A stretch of 64,000 bases of DNA from Paraburkholderia sp. BCC1885. Lineage in GTDB: Bacteria > Pseudomonadota > Gammaproteobacteria > Burkholderiales > Burkholderiaceae. The stretch is from assembly GCF_900996235.1 (NCBI RefSeq), contig NZ_CAAJGM010000088.1:62001-126000 (forward strand), given 5' to 3'. The notes below the pieces were generated by a model. It did not search any database. It was not told the DNA's origin and saw only the letters and a list, made by a program, of their open reading frames with translations. The translations under genes and the position numbers were made by a program. Below are positions 36,180-45,455 of the stretch, piece after piece (position 1 is the stretch's first letter; every line of letters begins with the position of its first letter).

Positions 36180-37610
36180 TCACGACGCGTCCTGGCGCCG
36201 CGATCCGCCGCCCACGCTCTGACCGGCGTCGTGCGCCAGCTGCCAGTAGCCCCACATCGACGCGAGCGTCAGCAGTCCGGCGCCGAGGAAGGCGAGGCGG
36301 AAGTCGTCGAGCGTGAAGACATGGCCGGAAGCCTCGCCGTTGAACACCGCCGCGCCGCGCAAGGCTACCGCGCCGAAGGCGATACCGAGGCCGATCGTCA
36401 TTTGCGCGGCCGCGCTCCAGAGTGTGCTGGCGGCGCTCATCTGCGGCTGGGCGACGTCTGCGTAGGCGAGGGTGGCGAGCGTCGAGAATTGCATCGAGCG
36501 CGCCACGCCGTAGACGAACACCACGATCAGCACCCACGCCAGCGGCGACTCCGGCGTCAGCAGGCCGCAGGCGATGGTGAAGACGCCGGCCACCGCGACG
36601 TCGACGATCGACACCATGCGAAAGCCGAAGCGCTGCAGGATGCGCGTGGTCAGCGCCTTCATGCCGAGGTTGCCGAGCGCGCTCGCGAGCAGCAACAGCC
36701 CCGACTTGAATGCGGACAGCCCGAAGCCGATCTGGAACAGCAGCGGCATCAGATACGGCACCGCGCCGATACCGATGCGGGTGAACGAGCCGGTCACGAC
36801 CGTCACCGAAAAAGTCGGAATTCTGAGCGTCGACACGTCGATCAGCGGATGCGGATGATGCTGCGCGTGCCGGAACGCGACATAGCCGATCACGAGACCC
36901 GCCGCCACGAATGCGCCTGCGATCCACGGATTCTCGCCGGGCTGGCTGGCGAGTTCGGCGCCGTACAGGATCGAGGTGAGGGTGGCGCCGCTTAGCAACA
37001 GGCCGAGCAGATCGAGCGGGCGGCGTTCGCTGCCGCGCAGGTTCGGCACCAGCGCGACTACCGCGGCCATCACCGCGATGCCGAACGGCACGTTCAGCAG
37101 AAAGATCCAGCGCCAGTTAGCATAGGTCGTGATGAAGCCGCCCACCGGCGGCCCGACCACCGGCGCGATGATCGCCGGCCAGGTGATGGTGGAAATGGCC
37201 TGCATCAGGCGGCTCTTTTCAGTGCTGCGCACGACGATCAGGCGGCCGACCGGCACCATCATCGCGCCGCCGATGCCCTGCAACAGTCGCGCGGCGGTGA
37301 ATTCGGCGACGTTTTGCGACATCCCGCACAGCACCGAGGCGACCGTAAAAACACCGATCGCGCTGAAAAACACCGTGCGCGAACCGCAGCGGTCGGCCAC
37401 CCAGCCGCTCACCGGAATGAAAATCGCCAGCGCCAGCATGTAGGCCGTCATGCCGAGGCTCAGGCTGTTCGGACCCACATGGAACGAGCGCGCCATTTGC
37501 GGCAGGGCGGTGGCGATCACCGTGGTGTCGAGGTACTCCATGAAGAACGTGGCCGCGACGATGTAGGGCAGCCAGCCGATAAAGGGCGGCCGCGCGGGCG
37601 TGCCGGTCAT
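36180..37610 (-). CDS. MFS drug transporter, DHA2 (EmrB-like) family
   Basis: A 476-residue exporter with about 14 helices. Motif D1 is EYLDTTVIATALPQMARSF in helix 1, motif A is GWVADRCGSRTVFFSAIG, and motif C is APVVGPPVGGFITTYANWRW. GGAGGAG directly upstream of ATG 37610 fixes the start; the longer frame to 37685 lacks support. It may be co-transcribed with the CDF gene downstream. There is no EmrA-type membrane-fusion partner next to it, so it would act across the inner membrane alone or with a distant partner. Confidence 0.9.
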   Translation of the reverse strand: MTGTPARPPFIGWLPYIVAATFFMEYLDTTVIATALPQMARSFHVGPNSLSLGMTAYMLALAIFIPVSGWVADRCGSRTVFFSAIGVFTVASVLCGMSQNVAEFTAARLLQGIGGAMMVPVGRLIVVRSTEKSRLMQAISTITWPAIIAPVVGPPVGGFITTYANWRWIFLLNVPFGIAVMAAVVALVPNLRGSERRPLDLLGLLLSGATLTSILYGAELASQPGENPWIAGAFVAAGLVIGYVAFRHAQHHPHPLIDVSTLRIPTFSVTVVTGSFTRIGIGAVPYLMPLLFQIGFGLSAFKSGLLLLASALGNLGMKALTTRILQRFGFRMVSIVDVAVAGVFTIACGLLTPESPLAWVLIVVFVYGVARSMQFSTLATLAYADVAQPQMSAASTLWSAAAQMTIGLGIAFGAVALRGAAVFNGEASGHVFTLDDFRLAFLGAGLLTLASMWGYWQLAHDAGQSVGGGSRRQDAS

Positions 37611-38032
37611 TGCTCCTCCCCGGCGAGGCGTCCCAGGGAGTCTTCTGCGTCCTGAAGCGGGCGTCGATTCATGGTGTTGCGGCATCCTTTCAAAAGCGTG
37701 TCTCCATCGATCCCGGCGCCGTGGGTGTGAATCGTCAGTGGAACACTGCGTGGAACAGCGCGGCGGACGTCCGGGGAAAACGTAGAAGTATTGCCCAGGA
37801 AGGGCAAATCCTGCGACAGCGCCCGGCGATTTTTTGCGGCAAACACACCGAAGCCGGCCGCCCGCCCGACGTCGGCCCGCCGCCGGCCGGACGCAGAGCC
37901 TTGCCAGCCGGGCGTTTGCTGTTATATAGTTAAACCCAATGAGGGGGATTTAAACAATCAACTTTCTCTATTAAGTGTCTTTAGAGATACTCTCATCACT
38001 TTCTCAACCACGAACCAAAGAGGACGCAGCAA
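37611..38032. other. Divergent region upstream of ahpC and the MFS gene
   Basis: No gene seen. The 100 bases before ahpC are markedly A/T-rich and hold an OxyR-like 4-7-4-7-4-7-4 pattern, listed separately. Confidence 0.5.
37926..37962 (+). promoter_or_regulatory. OxyR-like site upstream of ahpC (weak)
   Basis: Four tetranucleotides ATAG, CAAT, ATTT, CAAC are spaced by exactly seven bases each, matching ATAG-N7-CTAT-N7-ATAG-N7-CTAT at 11 of 16 positions. Spacing is right, sequence match is modest; ahpC is a known OxyR target in relatives. Confidence 0.3.
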
Positions 38033-38596
38033 ATGCCGATCATCAACAGCCAAGTCAAACCCTTCAAGGCAACCGCTTTCCACAATGGCGACTTCCAGAC
38101 CGTGACGGAAGAAAGCCTCAAGGGCAAGTGGTCCGTGCTCGTGTTTTACCCGGCTGACTTCACGTTCGTTTGCCCGACCGAACTGGGCGACCTGGCCGAC
38201 CGCTACGCCGAATTCAAGAAGCTCGGCGTGGAAATCTACAGCGTGTCGACCGATACGCACTTCACCCACAAGGCATGGCACGACACGTCGGACACGATCC
38301 AGAAGATCCAGTACCCGATGATCGCCGATCCGACGCTGGCTATCTCGCGCAACTTCGACGTGCTGATCGAAGAAGAAGGCATGGCCCTGCGCGGCACCTT
38401 CGTGATCAACCCGGAAGGCGAGATCAAGCTGTGCGAAATTCACGACAACGGCATTGGCCGTGACGCCGGCGAACTGCTGCGCAAGGTTCAGGCAGCGCAA
38501 TACATCGCGGCTCACCCGGGTGAAGTTTGCCCCGCCAAGTGGACGCCGGGCGCAGAAACGCTGACGCCGTCGCTGGACCTGGTCGGCAAGATCTAA
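38033..38596 (+). CDS. ahpC: Alkyl hydroperoxide reductase subunit C (typical 2-Cys peroxiredoxin)
   Basis: A 187-residue cytoplasmic peroxiredoxin that reduces organic peroxides, hydrogen peroxide and peroxynitrite. The peroxidatic Cys is in [18 protein letters not shown] (near 47) and the resolving Cys in [10 protein letters not shown] (near 166). Length and sequence match enterobacterial AhpC closely. AGGA nine bases before the ATG supports the start. AhpF, its reductase, follows after 169 bases in the same direction. Confidence 0.97.
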   Translation: MPIINSQVKPFKATAFHNGDFQTVTEESLKGKWSVLVFYPADFTFVCPTELGDLADRYAEFKKLGVEIYSVSTDTHFTHKAWHDTSDTIQKIQYPMIADPTLAISRNFDVLIEEEGMALRGTFVINPEGEIKLCEIHDNGIGRDAGELLRKVQAAQYIAAHPGEVCPAKWTPGAETLTPSLDLVGKI

Positions 38597-38765
38597 GCAC
38601 GCGCTTAGCAGAGCTTTACCACGCTGTATCGCATGACGCGCCTTTCGCGGGCGCTTTCTACGTGCGGACCGCCTCCTGCGCTTCACGCATGCGGTCCGCA
38701 CGCCTCCCCGCCACGCCTCGCGGTGGCGCCCGGAGCCCAACACTCGTCACGGAATTCGAATAGCC

Positions 38766-40364
38766 ATGCTGGACGCCAATCTCAAGACTCAGTTGAAATC
38801 GTACCTGGAAAAGGTCAGCCGGCCGATCGAGATCGTTGCTTCGCTCGACGACAGCGCCAAGTCGCACGAACTGATCGCGCTGCTGAACGATATCGCGACG
38901 CTGTCGGAGCGCGTTACGGTGATCGAGCGCCGCGGCGACGACCAGCGCAAGCCGTCGTTTTCGATCGGCGAGCCGGGCAAGGACACGGGTATCCGCTTTG
39001 CCGGCATCCCGATGGGGCATGAATTTACCTCGCTGGTACTCGCGCTGCTGCAGGTCGGCGGCCATCCGGTCAAGCTCGACGACGCGGTGATCCAGCAGAT
39101 CCGCGAGCTCGACGGCGATTATCAGTTTGAAACCTATTTCTCGCTGACGTGCCAGAACTGCCCGGAAGTCGTGCAGGCACTGAACGTCATGGCGTTGATC
39201 AACCCGCGCATCCGCCACGTGGCGATTGATGGCGGAGTGTTCCCGAACGAAGTCGAAGCACGCCAGATCATGGCCGTGCCGACGATGTTCCTGAATGGCG
39301 AAGTGTTCGGCCAGGGCCGCAGCGGCGTGAAGGAAATTCTCGCCAAGCTCGATACTGGCGCTGGCGCACGTGCCGCCAAGGAACTGGCGAACAAGCCGGT
39401 GTTCGACATGCTGATCGTCGGCGGCGGCCCCGCAGCGGCGGCCGCGGCGATCTATTCGGCGCGCAAGGGCATTTCGACGGGTGTGGTGGCCGAACGCTTC
39501 GGCGGTCAGGTGCTCGACACGCTGGCGATTGAAAATTTCGTCTCCGTTCAGGAGACCGAAGGACCGAAGTTCGCGACTGCGCTCGAACAGCACGTGAAGA
39601 GCTACGAAGTGGACATCATGGATGTGCAGCGCGCTGAAGCGCTGATCCCGGGCCGTATCAACGAAGTGCATCTGGCCAACGGCGCGGTGCTGAAGGCGAA
39701 GACCATCGTGCTCGCGACCGGCGCGCGCTGGCGCGAAATCAACGTGCCGGGTGAGCGCGAGTATCGCAACCACGGCGTGGCCTACTGCCCGCATTGCGAC
39801 GGTCCGCTGTTCAAGGGTAAGCGCGTGGCGGTGATCGGTGGCGGCAATTCGGGCGTCGAAGCGGCCATCGACCTGGCGGGCATCGTCAGCGAAGTCACGC
39901 TGTTCGAATTCGGCGCGCAACTGCGTGCCGACGAAGTGCTGCAACGCAAGCTGCGCAGCCTCGCCAACGTCACCATCGTGACGCAGGCGCAGACCACCGA
40001 AATCACCGGCGACGGCAAGAAGGTCAACGGCCTCGTGTACAAGGATCTGCGTTCGGGCGAAAGCAAAAAGGTCGAGCTGGAAGGCGTATTCGTGCAGATC
40101 GGCCTGGTGCCGAACACCGAATGGCTGAAGGGCACGGTCGAATTGTCGAAGCATGGCGAGATTGTCGTGGATGCACGCGGCGCGACTTCGGTGCCGGGCG
40201 TGTTCGCCGCCGGCGACGTGACGACGGTGCCGTTCAAGCAGATCGTCATCGCCGTGGGCGAGGGCGCGAAAGCATCGCTTGCGGCTTTCGATCATCTGAT
40301 CCGCACCAGCGCGGACGACGAAGTGGAAGTCAAAACGGAAGAAGCCGCGCTCGCCGAGAGCTAA
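38766..40364 (+). CDS. ahpF: Alkyl hydroperoxide reductase subunit F
   Basis: A 532-residue flavoprotein disulfide reductase that passes electrons from NADH to AhpC. The N-terminal tandem thioredoxin-fold domain has its redox pair in [10 protein letters not shown] (near 128-131). The FAD motif is [19 protein letters not shown] near 215, the second redox pair [12 protein letters not shown] near 340, the NADH motif [19 protein letters not shown] near 355, and the C-terminal [23 protein letters not shown] completes the FAD site. All catalytic cysteines are present. A terminator follows, so ahpC-ahpF form a complete unit. Confidence 0.97.
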   Translation: MLDANLKTQLKSYLEKVSRPIEIVASLDDSAKSHELIALLNDIATLSERVTVIERRGDDQRKPSFSIGEPGKDTGIRFAGIPMGHEFTSLVLALLQVGGHPVKLDDAVIQQIRELDGDYQFETYFSLTCQNCPEVVQALNVMALINPRIRHVAIDGGVFPNEVEARQIMAVPTMFLNGEVFGQGRSGVKEILAKLDTGAGARAAKELANKPVFDMLIVGGGPAAAAAAIYSARKGISTGVVAERFGGQVLDTLAIENFVSVQETEGPKFATALEQHVKSYEVDIMDVQRAEALIPGRINEVHLANGAVLKAKTIVLATGARWREINVPGEREYRNHGVAYCPHCDGPLFKGKRVAVIGGGNSGVEAAIDLAGIVSEVTLFEFGAQLRADEVLQRKLRSLANVTIVTQAQTTEITGDGKKVNGLVYKDLRSGESKKVELEGVFVQIGLVPNTEWLKGTVELSKHGEIVVDARGATSVPGVFAAGDVTTVPFKQIVIAVGEGAKASLAAFDHLIRTSADDEVEVKTEEAALAES

Positions 40365-40427
40365 GTTCTTCTCGCAGATGGCAGGCGGTCGAAGCCCGAC
40401 CGCCGCCACTGCTTGCTGCCTTGCAAT

Positions 40428-40453
40428 TGAGCCCGCCTTTGAGCGGGCTTTTT
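40428..40453 (+). terminator. Rho-independent terminator after ahpF
   Basis: Stem AGCCCGC/GCGGGCT with a 6-base loop, followed by TTTTTG. Located 64 bases after the ahpF stop. Confidence 0.85.
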
Positions 40454-40916
40454 GTTTTCAGCCGGCGCGATGTTCGCAAGAGTTCGCAAGGTGCGCAATC
40501 CACGCCCGCTTAGGCAAACAGCCCCCTTTTATTGCCTCACCATTTCTTCACGCAATCCGCGTTTCGCGAAGCTAAAACAGCCAAACGTTTGCGCAAAAAC
40601 GCGCAGAACTTACCGCTTAAGAAATCCTCTGCCAGGCCGACAATAGAGCTATTAACCGGCCCGAGCCTTTGACCGACATTCGACCGCGCATCGGGCAAAA
40701 CCTGGTTCAGGTCGAACGGGACCGCGCCGTAAACACGCACGTGACAGGCATCGATGGATGTCTGCCCGCTTGCGAACATCGAGTCTCTCCGGACAGGCGT
40801 CGCGATCATGGCGTCTTCCGGTGCGGATGGTTGAAGGGGAGCGCGCCTCGCGCCGAAACAAAAACACCCAGCGTGAAGGTGCAGAAGTTTAAATCCGCGT
40901 TTGAAACGGAGATGCC
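40454..40916. other. Intergenic region before motA
   Basis: No gene seen. It holds a candidate sigma-28 promoter at 40617-40643, which would give motA a leader of roughly 265 bases. Confidence 0.5.
40617..40643 (+). promoter_or_regulatory. Candidate flagellar sigma-28 (FliA) promoter for motAB
   Basis: TTAAGAAA, 11-base spacer, GCCGACAA compares with the consensus TAAAGTTT-N11-GCCGATAA. The -10 element matches at seven of eight positions with the right spacing. motAB are class 3 flagellar genes normally read by sigma-28. Confidence 0.55.
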
Positions 40917-41786
40917 ATGTTTGTTGCGATTGGTTGGGTACTGGTACTGGGTTCGGTGATCGGGAGTTTCGTGGGCGTGGGCGGGCATCTGCCCGCGCTG
41001 GTCCAGCCGTTCGAACTCCTATGTATTTTTGGCGCAGCGATTGGGGCCTTCGTGGTCAGCAATCCCGTCACCACCCTGAAGAAAACCATCAAGGCGCTGC
41101 CGACCTGTTTCAAAGGCGGCGGCTACACCAAAGAGAAATATCTCGAGCTGATCGCACTGCTCTACGAGCTGCTGCAAAAGGCTCGCAAGGAAGGCGTGAT
41201 GTCGCTCGAAGCCGATGTCGAGGCGCCCGAGCAGAGCGTGCTGTTCCAGAAGTATTCGCACGTTCTCCTGGATCATCATCTGCTCGATTTTATCGTCGAC
41301 TATCTGCGCATGATGTCGAGCGGCAATGTGAACGCGCTCGAAATGCAGGACCTGATGGACGAGGAGCTGGAAACGCATCATGCGGAGGCGTCTGTCGCCG
41401 CCAATGCAATCCAGAAAATGGCCGATGGCTTGCCGGCGTTCGGCATTGTCGCCGCGGTGATGGGCGTGGTGCATACGATGGGTTCGGTCGGCGCCGCACC
41501 CGCCGTGCTCGGCGAGATGATCGCCGGCGCGCTGGTGGGTACCTTCCTCGGCATTCTGCTGGCGTATGGCTTTGTGGGTCCGCTGGCGGATCTGCTCAAC
41601 GCGAAGGGGCGCACCGCCGCCAAACCGTTTCAGTGTGTGAAGGCCGTATTGCTTGCGTCGATGAGCGGCTATGCGCCGCCCGTTTCGGTGGAATTCGGCC
41701 GCAAGGTGCTCTTCACTGCCGACCGGCCGAGCTTCAAGGAACTCGACGACGCGGTGCGCGCCACCAAATCGCCGAAGCCGGCCTGA
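40917..41786 (+). CDS. motA: Flagellar motor stator protein MotA
   Basis: A 289-residue inner-membrane protein that forms the proton-driven stator with MotB. Four membrane segments are visible (near 1-20, 33-52, 168-190 and 200-222). The cytoplasmic loop bears the rotor-contact charges in LQKARKEGVMSLEADVE (the Arg and Glu equivalents of E. coli R90 and E98). The conserved Pro of DGLPAFGIVAAVMGVVHTM begins helix 3. It is followed by motB after 12 bases. No other flagellar or chemotaxis gene is adjacent. Confidence 0.96.
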   Translation: MFVAIGWVLVLGSVIGSFVGVGGHLPALVQPFELLCIFGAAIGAFVVSNPVTTLKKTIKALPTCFKGGGYTKEKYLELIALLYELLQKARKEGVMSLEADVEAPEQSVLFQKYSHVLLDHHLLDFIVDYLRMMSSGNVNALEMQDLMDEELETHHAEASVAANAIQKMADGLPAFGIVAAVMGVVHTMGSVGAAPAVLGEMIAGALVGTFLGILLAYGFVGPLADLLNAKGRTAAKPFQCVKAVLLASMSGYAPPVSVEFGRKVLFTADRPSFKELDDAVRATKSPKPA

Positions 41787-41798
41787 CGGAGAACCAGC

Positions 41799-42770
41799 AT
41801 GGCTGAGAACCGCTCGCGTAACACCGCAGGGGAAGCCTCCGCGCCGATCGTCGTGCGTCGTCTGCGCAAGGGCGCGGCCCATGAGGCGCATCATGGCGGC
41901 GCCTGGAAAATTGCCTACGCCGACTTCGTCACCGCGATGATGGCGTTTTTCCTGCTGATGTGGCTGCTCGGCTCGACCTCGCAATACGACAAGGAAGGCA
42001 TCGAGGATTATTTCAACACGCCGCTTTCGACCCTGCTAGGCGGCAAGGAAGGCACCGGCTCGGCGCGGCCGAGCGTGGTGCAGGGCGGCGGCCGCGACGT
42101 GTCGGACAGCCGGCCGGGCGTGGCGCACAAGAGCCAGGCCGAACCGGCTCAGGCGTCGGTCAATCCGCCGCCCATGGACACGCAGCGGCTGGCGCAGCTC
42201 AAGGCGAAGATCGGCGCGCTGATCGAGCAGAGCCCCACGTTACGGGCCTATAAGCAACAGATCCGGGTCGCGATCACCGACGAGGGTTTGCGCATTGAGA
42301 TCGTCGATTCGCTGAAGCGGCCGATGTTCGCCTCGGGCAGCTCGAAACTGGAAGACTACGCGGTGACGATCCTGCAGGAAATCGGCGCGTCGCTAAACGA
42401 CGTCGACAATCGCGTTTCGATTGCCGGGCATACGGATGCCGTGCCTTATTCGGGCGGCACCGCGGGCTATTCGAACTGGGAGCTTTCCAGCGATCGCGCC
42501 AATGCCGCGCGCCGCGCGCTGGTGGCAGGCGGTCTTCGCGAAGACAAGCTATTGCAGGTGCGCGGACTTGCCGATGTACTGCCGCTCGACAAAAATGTCG
42601 CGGACGAACCGACCAACCGCCGCATCAGCATTCTCGTGTTGAACAACGCGGCGGTGCAGGCATTTTTCCGCGATGGCGGACGTACTTCGGTGGACGATAC
42701 GGCGGCGGCAAGCGGCGCGTTGCCGGATGCGATCAGGCTCGCGCCGGTGGAGAAACTCAACGCGCATTGA
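41799..42770 (+). CDS. motB: Flagellar motor stator protein MotB
   Basis: A 323-residue stator partner. One membrane helix near residues 45-65 contains the essential proton-carrying Asp in WKIAYADFVTAMMAFFLLMW. The C-terminal OmpA-like peptidoglycan-binding domain includes VSIAGHTDAVPY and NWELSSDRANAARRALVAGG, then EPTNRRISILVL. The N-terminal VRRLRKGAAHEAHHGGAWK is typical of the beta/gamma-proteobacterial protein. Translationally close to motA. Confidence 0.96.
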   Translation: MAENRSRNTAGEASAPIVVRRLRKGAAHEAHHGGAWKIAYADFVTAMMAFFLLMWLLGSTSQYDKEGIEDYFNTPLSTLLGGKEGTGSARPSVVQGGGRDVSDSRPGVAHKSQAEPAQASVNPPPMDTQRLAQLKAKIGALIEQSPTLRAYKQQIRVAITDEGLRIEIVDSLKRPMFASGSSKLEDYAVTILQEIGASLNDVDNRVSIAGHTDAVPYSGGTAGYSNWELSSDRANAARRALVAGGLREDKLLQVRGLADVLPLDKNVADEPTNRRISILVLNNAAVQAFFRDGGRTSVDDTAAASGALPDAIRLAPVEKLNAH

Positions 42771-42856
42771 GGGTGGCGCGGCGACCGGGCCGCGCGTGTC
42801 CGCTTACGGGCGCACGCGGCCGCCTGAACGCGGTGGCCGCCGCTACTCACACATGA

Positions 42857-43045
42857 CTACGCTTCGTGCCGCCCGGATTCCTCAGCACGGGTGGCACCTT
42901 CATCGGCCCGCGCGGCGCATACCGCGTCGGCAAAACGCTGCAATGACAGGAGCGAGCCGCTCACGCTGTGATAGGTTTCGCGGCCAATCTGGGCATCGAG
43001 CAGAATCTGCAAGCCTGCCGTTCTGGCAATTTCCATAATATCCAC
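42857..43045 (-). CDS. Small conserved-looking hypothetical protein (62 residues)
   Basis: The core VDIMEIARTAGLQILLDAQIGRETYHSVSGSLLSLQRFADAV reads as a genuine small helical protein and resembles short hypotheticals I recall from Burkholderia. GTG 43045 has AAGGA five bases upstream; the ATG nine bases later is an alternative. The last 15 residues are charged and probably disordered. No function known. It lies alone between motB and the pirin gene; flanking 42771-42856 and 43046-43310 show nothing else. Confidence 0.5.
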   Translation of the reverse strand: MDIMEIARTAGLQILLDAQIGRETYHSVSGSLLSLQRFADAVCAARADEGATRAEESGRHEA

Positions 43046-43310
43046 GGCCGTCCTTCGGGTTATGCGGCGTGCACACTGCATGCCCGTTTCCTGCACGCGT
43101 CATTGATCACGAGTCGTGCTGGACAAACGGGGCTACGTATTGGAGGTGGCTTGATCGAAAGCCACGGAACCATCGTAGTGGAGCAAAATCCGTCGCGATG
43201 ATGCGAACAGCAGCCAATAACCGAGGCAATTCAGGTGTTCGCCGCGACCCGCCGCGGCGAACCCCATTCAGGCCTGATCGTATCGTGGTCGGGCCGCGAT
43301 CAAGCCATGA

Positions 43311-44036
43311 TCATGCCCACAGTTCCGACGTCTCGATGTTGCGCAGGTCGAACACAAGCACTTCGGCGTCGTGGCCCTGCGTGAACGTCAACACCTGTTC
43401 GTCGCGCACCCGCGCGCCGTCGCCTTCGCCGAGCGCCACCCCGTTCACCGTGACGTTGCCGCGCGCCACGTGAACATAGGCGTAGCGGTCAGCCGCCAGT
43501 TCTACCCGCGCGGTTTCGTCGCCATCCAGCAGCCCTGCGTAGACGCGCGTGTCCTGCTGCACGACCAGCGACTCGTCCGCACCATCCGGTGAAATCACGA
43601 GGCGCAGCTTGCCGCGCTTTTCCGCCGCGCCGAAGTGGCTCTGCTGATAACGCGGCTGCGTGCCCTTGGCGGCGGGCGCAATCCATATCTGCAGGAAATG
43701 CACGGGCTCGGCCTCGGAGTGGTTGTATTCGCTGTGGGCGACGCCGGTGCCTGCACTCATCAACTGGATGTCGCCAGGCACGATCACCGAACCCGTCCCC
43801 ATCGTGTCCTTGTGTTCCAGCGCGCCTTCCAGCACATACGAGAAAATTTCCATGTCGCGGTGCGGGTGCTTGCCGAAACCCTGTGCCGGGGCGACGCGGT
43901 CGTCGTTGATCACCAGCAGATCGGAAAAGCCGTTCTGCTTCGGGTCGTGATAGTTCGCGAAGGAAAACGTATGACGCGAACTGAGCCAGCCGTGCTCCGC
44001 GCGGCCGCGTTGAGTGGCGTGTCTGATATCGAGCAT
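43311..44036 (-). CDS. Pirin family protein (YhhW-like bicupin)
   Basis: A 241-residue double-cupin protein. The metal site of the N-terminal cupin is seen in FGKHPHRDMEIFSYVLEGALEHKD (two His), with the third His and Glu in GTGVAHSEYNHSE. The C-terminal cupin is degenerate. Some members are quercetin 2,3-dioxygenases and others act as redox or regulatory proteins; sequence alone does not choose. It is divergent from a LysR gene 194 bases away, which probably regulates it; the region between holds an A/T-rich dyad near 44110-44130. Confidence 0.92.
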   Translation of the reverse strand: MLDIRHATQRGRAEHGWLSSRHTFSFANYHDPKQNGFSDLLVINDDRVAPAQGFGKHPHRDMEIFSYVLEGALEHKDTMGTGSVIVPGDIQLMSAGTGVAHSEYNHSEAEPVHFLQIWIAPAAKGTQPRYQQSHFGAAEKRGKLRLVISPDGADESLVVQQDTRVYAGLLDGDETARVELAADRYAYVHVARGNVTVNGVALGEGDGARVRDEQVLTFTQGHDAEVLVFDLRNIETSELWA

Positions 44037-44230
44037 GGTGTTTCTCCTTGGTTGTGCGATCCGGCGAGGGGTTGTCGTCCGCGATCCATGAACAGGAGTT
44101 TAGGTCAATCAATGTGATTATAATCAATGCGAAATCGGAAACACTGTCACTATGAGGTGGACAATGCAGCGCAAAGGCACAGGGGTAGACGATCTGGCGA
44201 CGAGGCGGCCGCGCCGCAGGGAGGCTCGCC

Positions 44231-45157
44231 ATGCAACTCGATGACATGCGGATCTTCGTCGCCACCGTCGACGCACACAATTTCACCGCCGCGGCGAGCC
44301 GTCTGTCGCTGTCGAAGCAGTTCGTCAGCCGACGCGTCATGGCGCTGGAGGAGGCGCTTGGCGTGCGGCTTTTGATTCGCAATACGCGCAAGCTGGCTGT
44401 TACCGAACTCGGCCAGGAGTTCTACGAGCGGGCGCGGCGCATTCTCGGCGAGGTGGCGGAGGCGGAGCAGGCCATGTCGCTGCGCCGCGCGTCGCCGCAT
44501 GGCCTGCTGCGGGTGAGCGCGCCGATGTCGTTCGGCATGGCGCATCTGTCGCCGCTGGTGGCGATGTTCCTGAAAAAGCACCCAGACGTGCGCTTCGATA
44601 TGGAGCTAAGCGATCGCATCGTCGACGTGGTCGGCGAAGGTTTCGACATGGCGATCCGTATCGGCACCCTGGCCGATTCGACGCTGATCGCGCAAAAGCT
44701 CGCCGAGGTGCGGATGGTGGCCTGCTGCAGCCCGCACTATCTGCGGCGGCGCGGCACGCCCACGGCGCCGGCCGATCTGAAGCGTCACGCCTGTCTGCCG
44801 TATGGCCACGGCGGCCCGGCCAATTGGGACTTCGTGGTGGACGGCGCGCATCAGGCCGTGGAGGTTCACGGACCGCTGCGCGCGAACAATGGCGAGCTGA
44901 TTCGCGATGCCGCTATCGCCGGGCTCGGCATTGCGCGGTTGCCGGATTTCATCGTCTCCGCCGCGCTCGAGGCGGGGACGCTCGTCACCGTGCTCGAGCC
45001 TTTTCTGCCAGGAGCGGCGGCGCTCTATGCCGTCTATCCGCAGCACCGTCAAAGCTCGACCACAATCCAGACGCTCACCGCGTTCCTGCGCGAACACCTT
45101 GCGGCCGCCTCCGCGCGCTGGTCGACGCCACGCGCCGCGCCGAAAAAAGCGCGATGA
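44231..45157 (+). CDS. LysR-family transcriptional regulator
   Basis: A 308-residue regulator with N-terminal winged helix IFVATVDAHNFTAAASRLSLSKQFVSRRVMALEEALGVRLLIRNTRKLAVTE and effector domain beginning GLLRVSAPMSFGMAHLSPLVAMFL. The motif MELSDRIVDVVGEGFDMAIRIGTLADSTLIAQKL is typical of the CrgA/AaeR-like subgroup. GGGAGG precedes the ATG. Its divergent position suggests control of the pirin gene in response to a small aromatic or electrophile, which is inference. Confidence 0.93.
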   Translation: MQLDDMRIFVATVDAHNFTAAASRLSLSKQFVSRRVMALEEALGVRLLIRNTRKLAVTELGQEFYERARRILGEVAEAEQAMSLRRASPHGLLRVSAPMSFGMAHLSPLVAMFLKKHPDVRFDMELSDRIVDVVGEGFDMAIRIGTLADSTLIAQKLAEVRMVACCSPHYLRRRGTPTAPADLKRHACLPYGHGGPANWDFVVDGAHQAVEVHGPLRANNGELIRDAAIAGLGIARLPDFIVSAALEAGTLVTVLEPFLPGAAALYAVYPQHRQSSTTIQTLTAFLREHLAAASARWSTPRAAPKKAR

Positions 45158-45455
45158 TCGTCACGGCCGGAATGGCTGTGCGTCCCCGAGGATGCCGACC
45201 AGCGATCAGGCCCGGATATTGCGATTGTCGAGCCTGCTACGGATCAGTCGTATGGAGAATAGGATCGCCGCCGACCGCGCTTCAGACGGAAGCGACACAA
45301 AAGCGACTCACGAATCCAGCCAGCGACTGACCAGCACGAAGAACCGCTGAAGAAATTACATGCCCAGGCATGTCTGCGTGGCAGCCTTTACAGCCTCGTG
45401 GCGATTCGGAAGACGGGCAATCAGCTTATTCGCGGCTAACGCGATCGGAGGATGG

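Noticed and set aside
43046..43310. Small plus-strand frames between the small hypothetical and the pirin gene
   Set aside because: No ribosome site and unlike any protein; probably noncoding.
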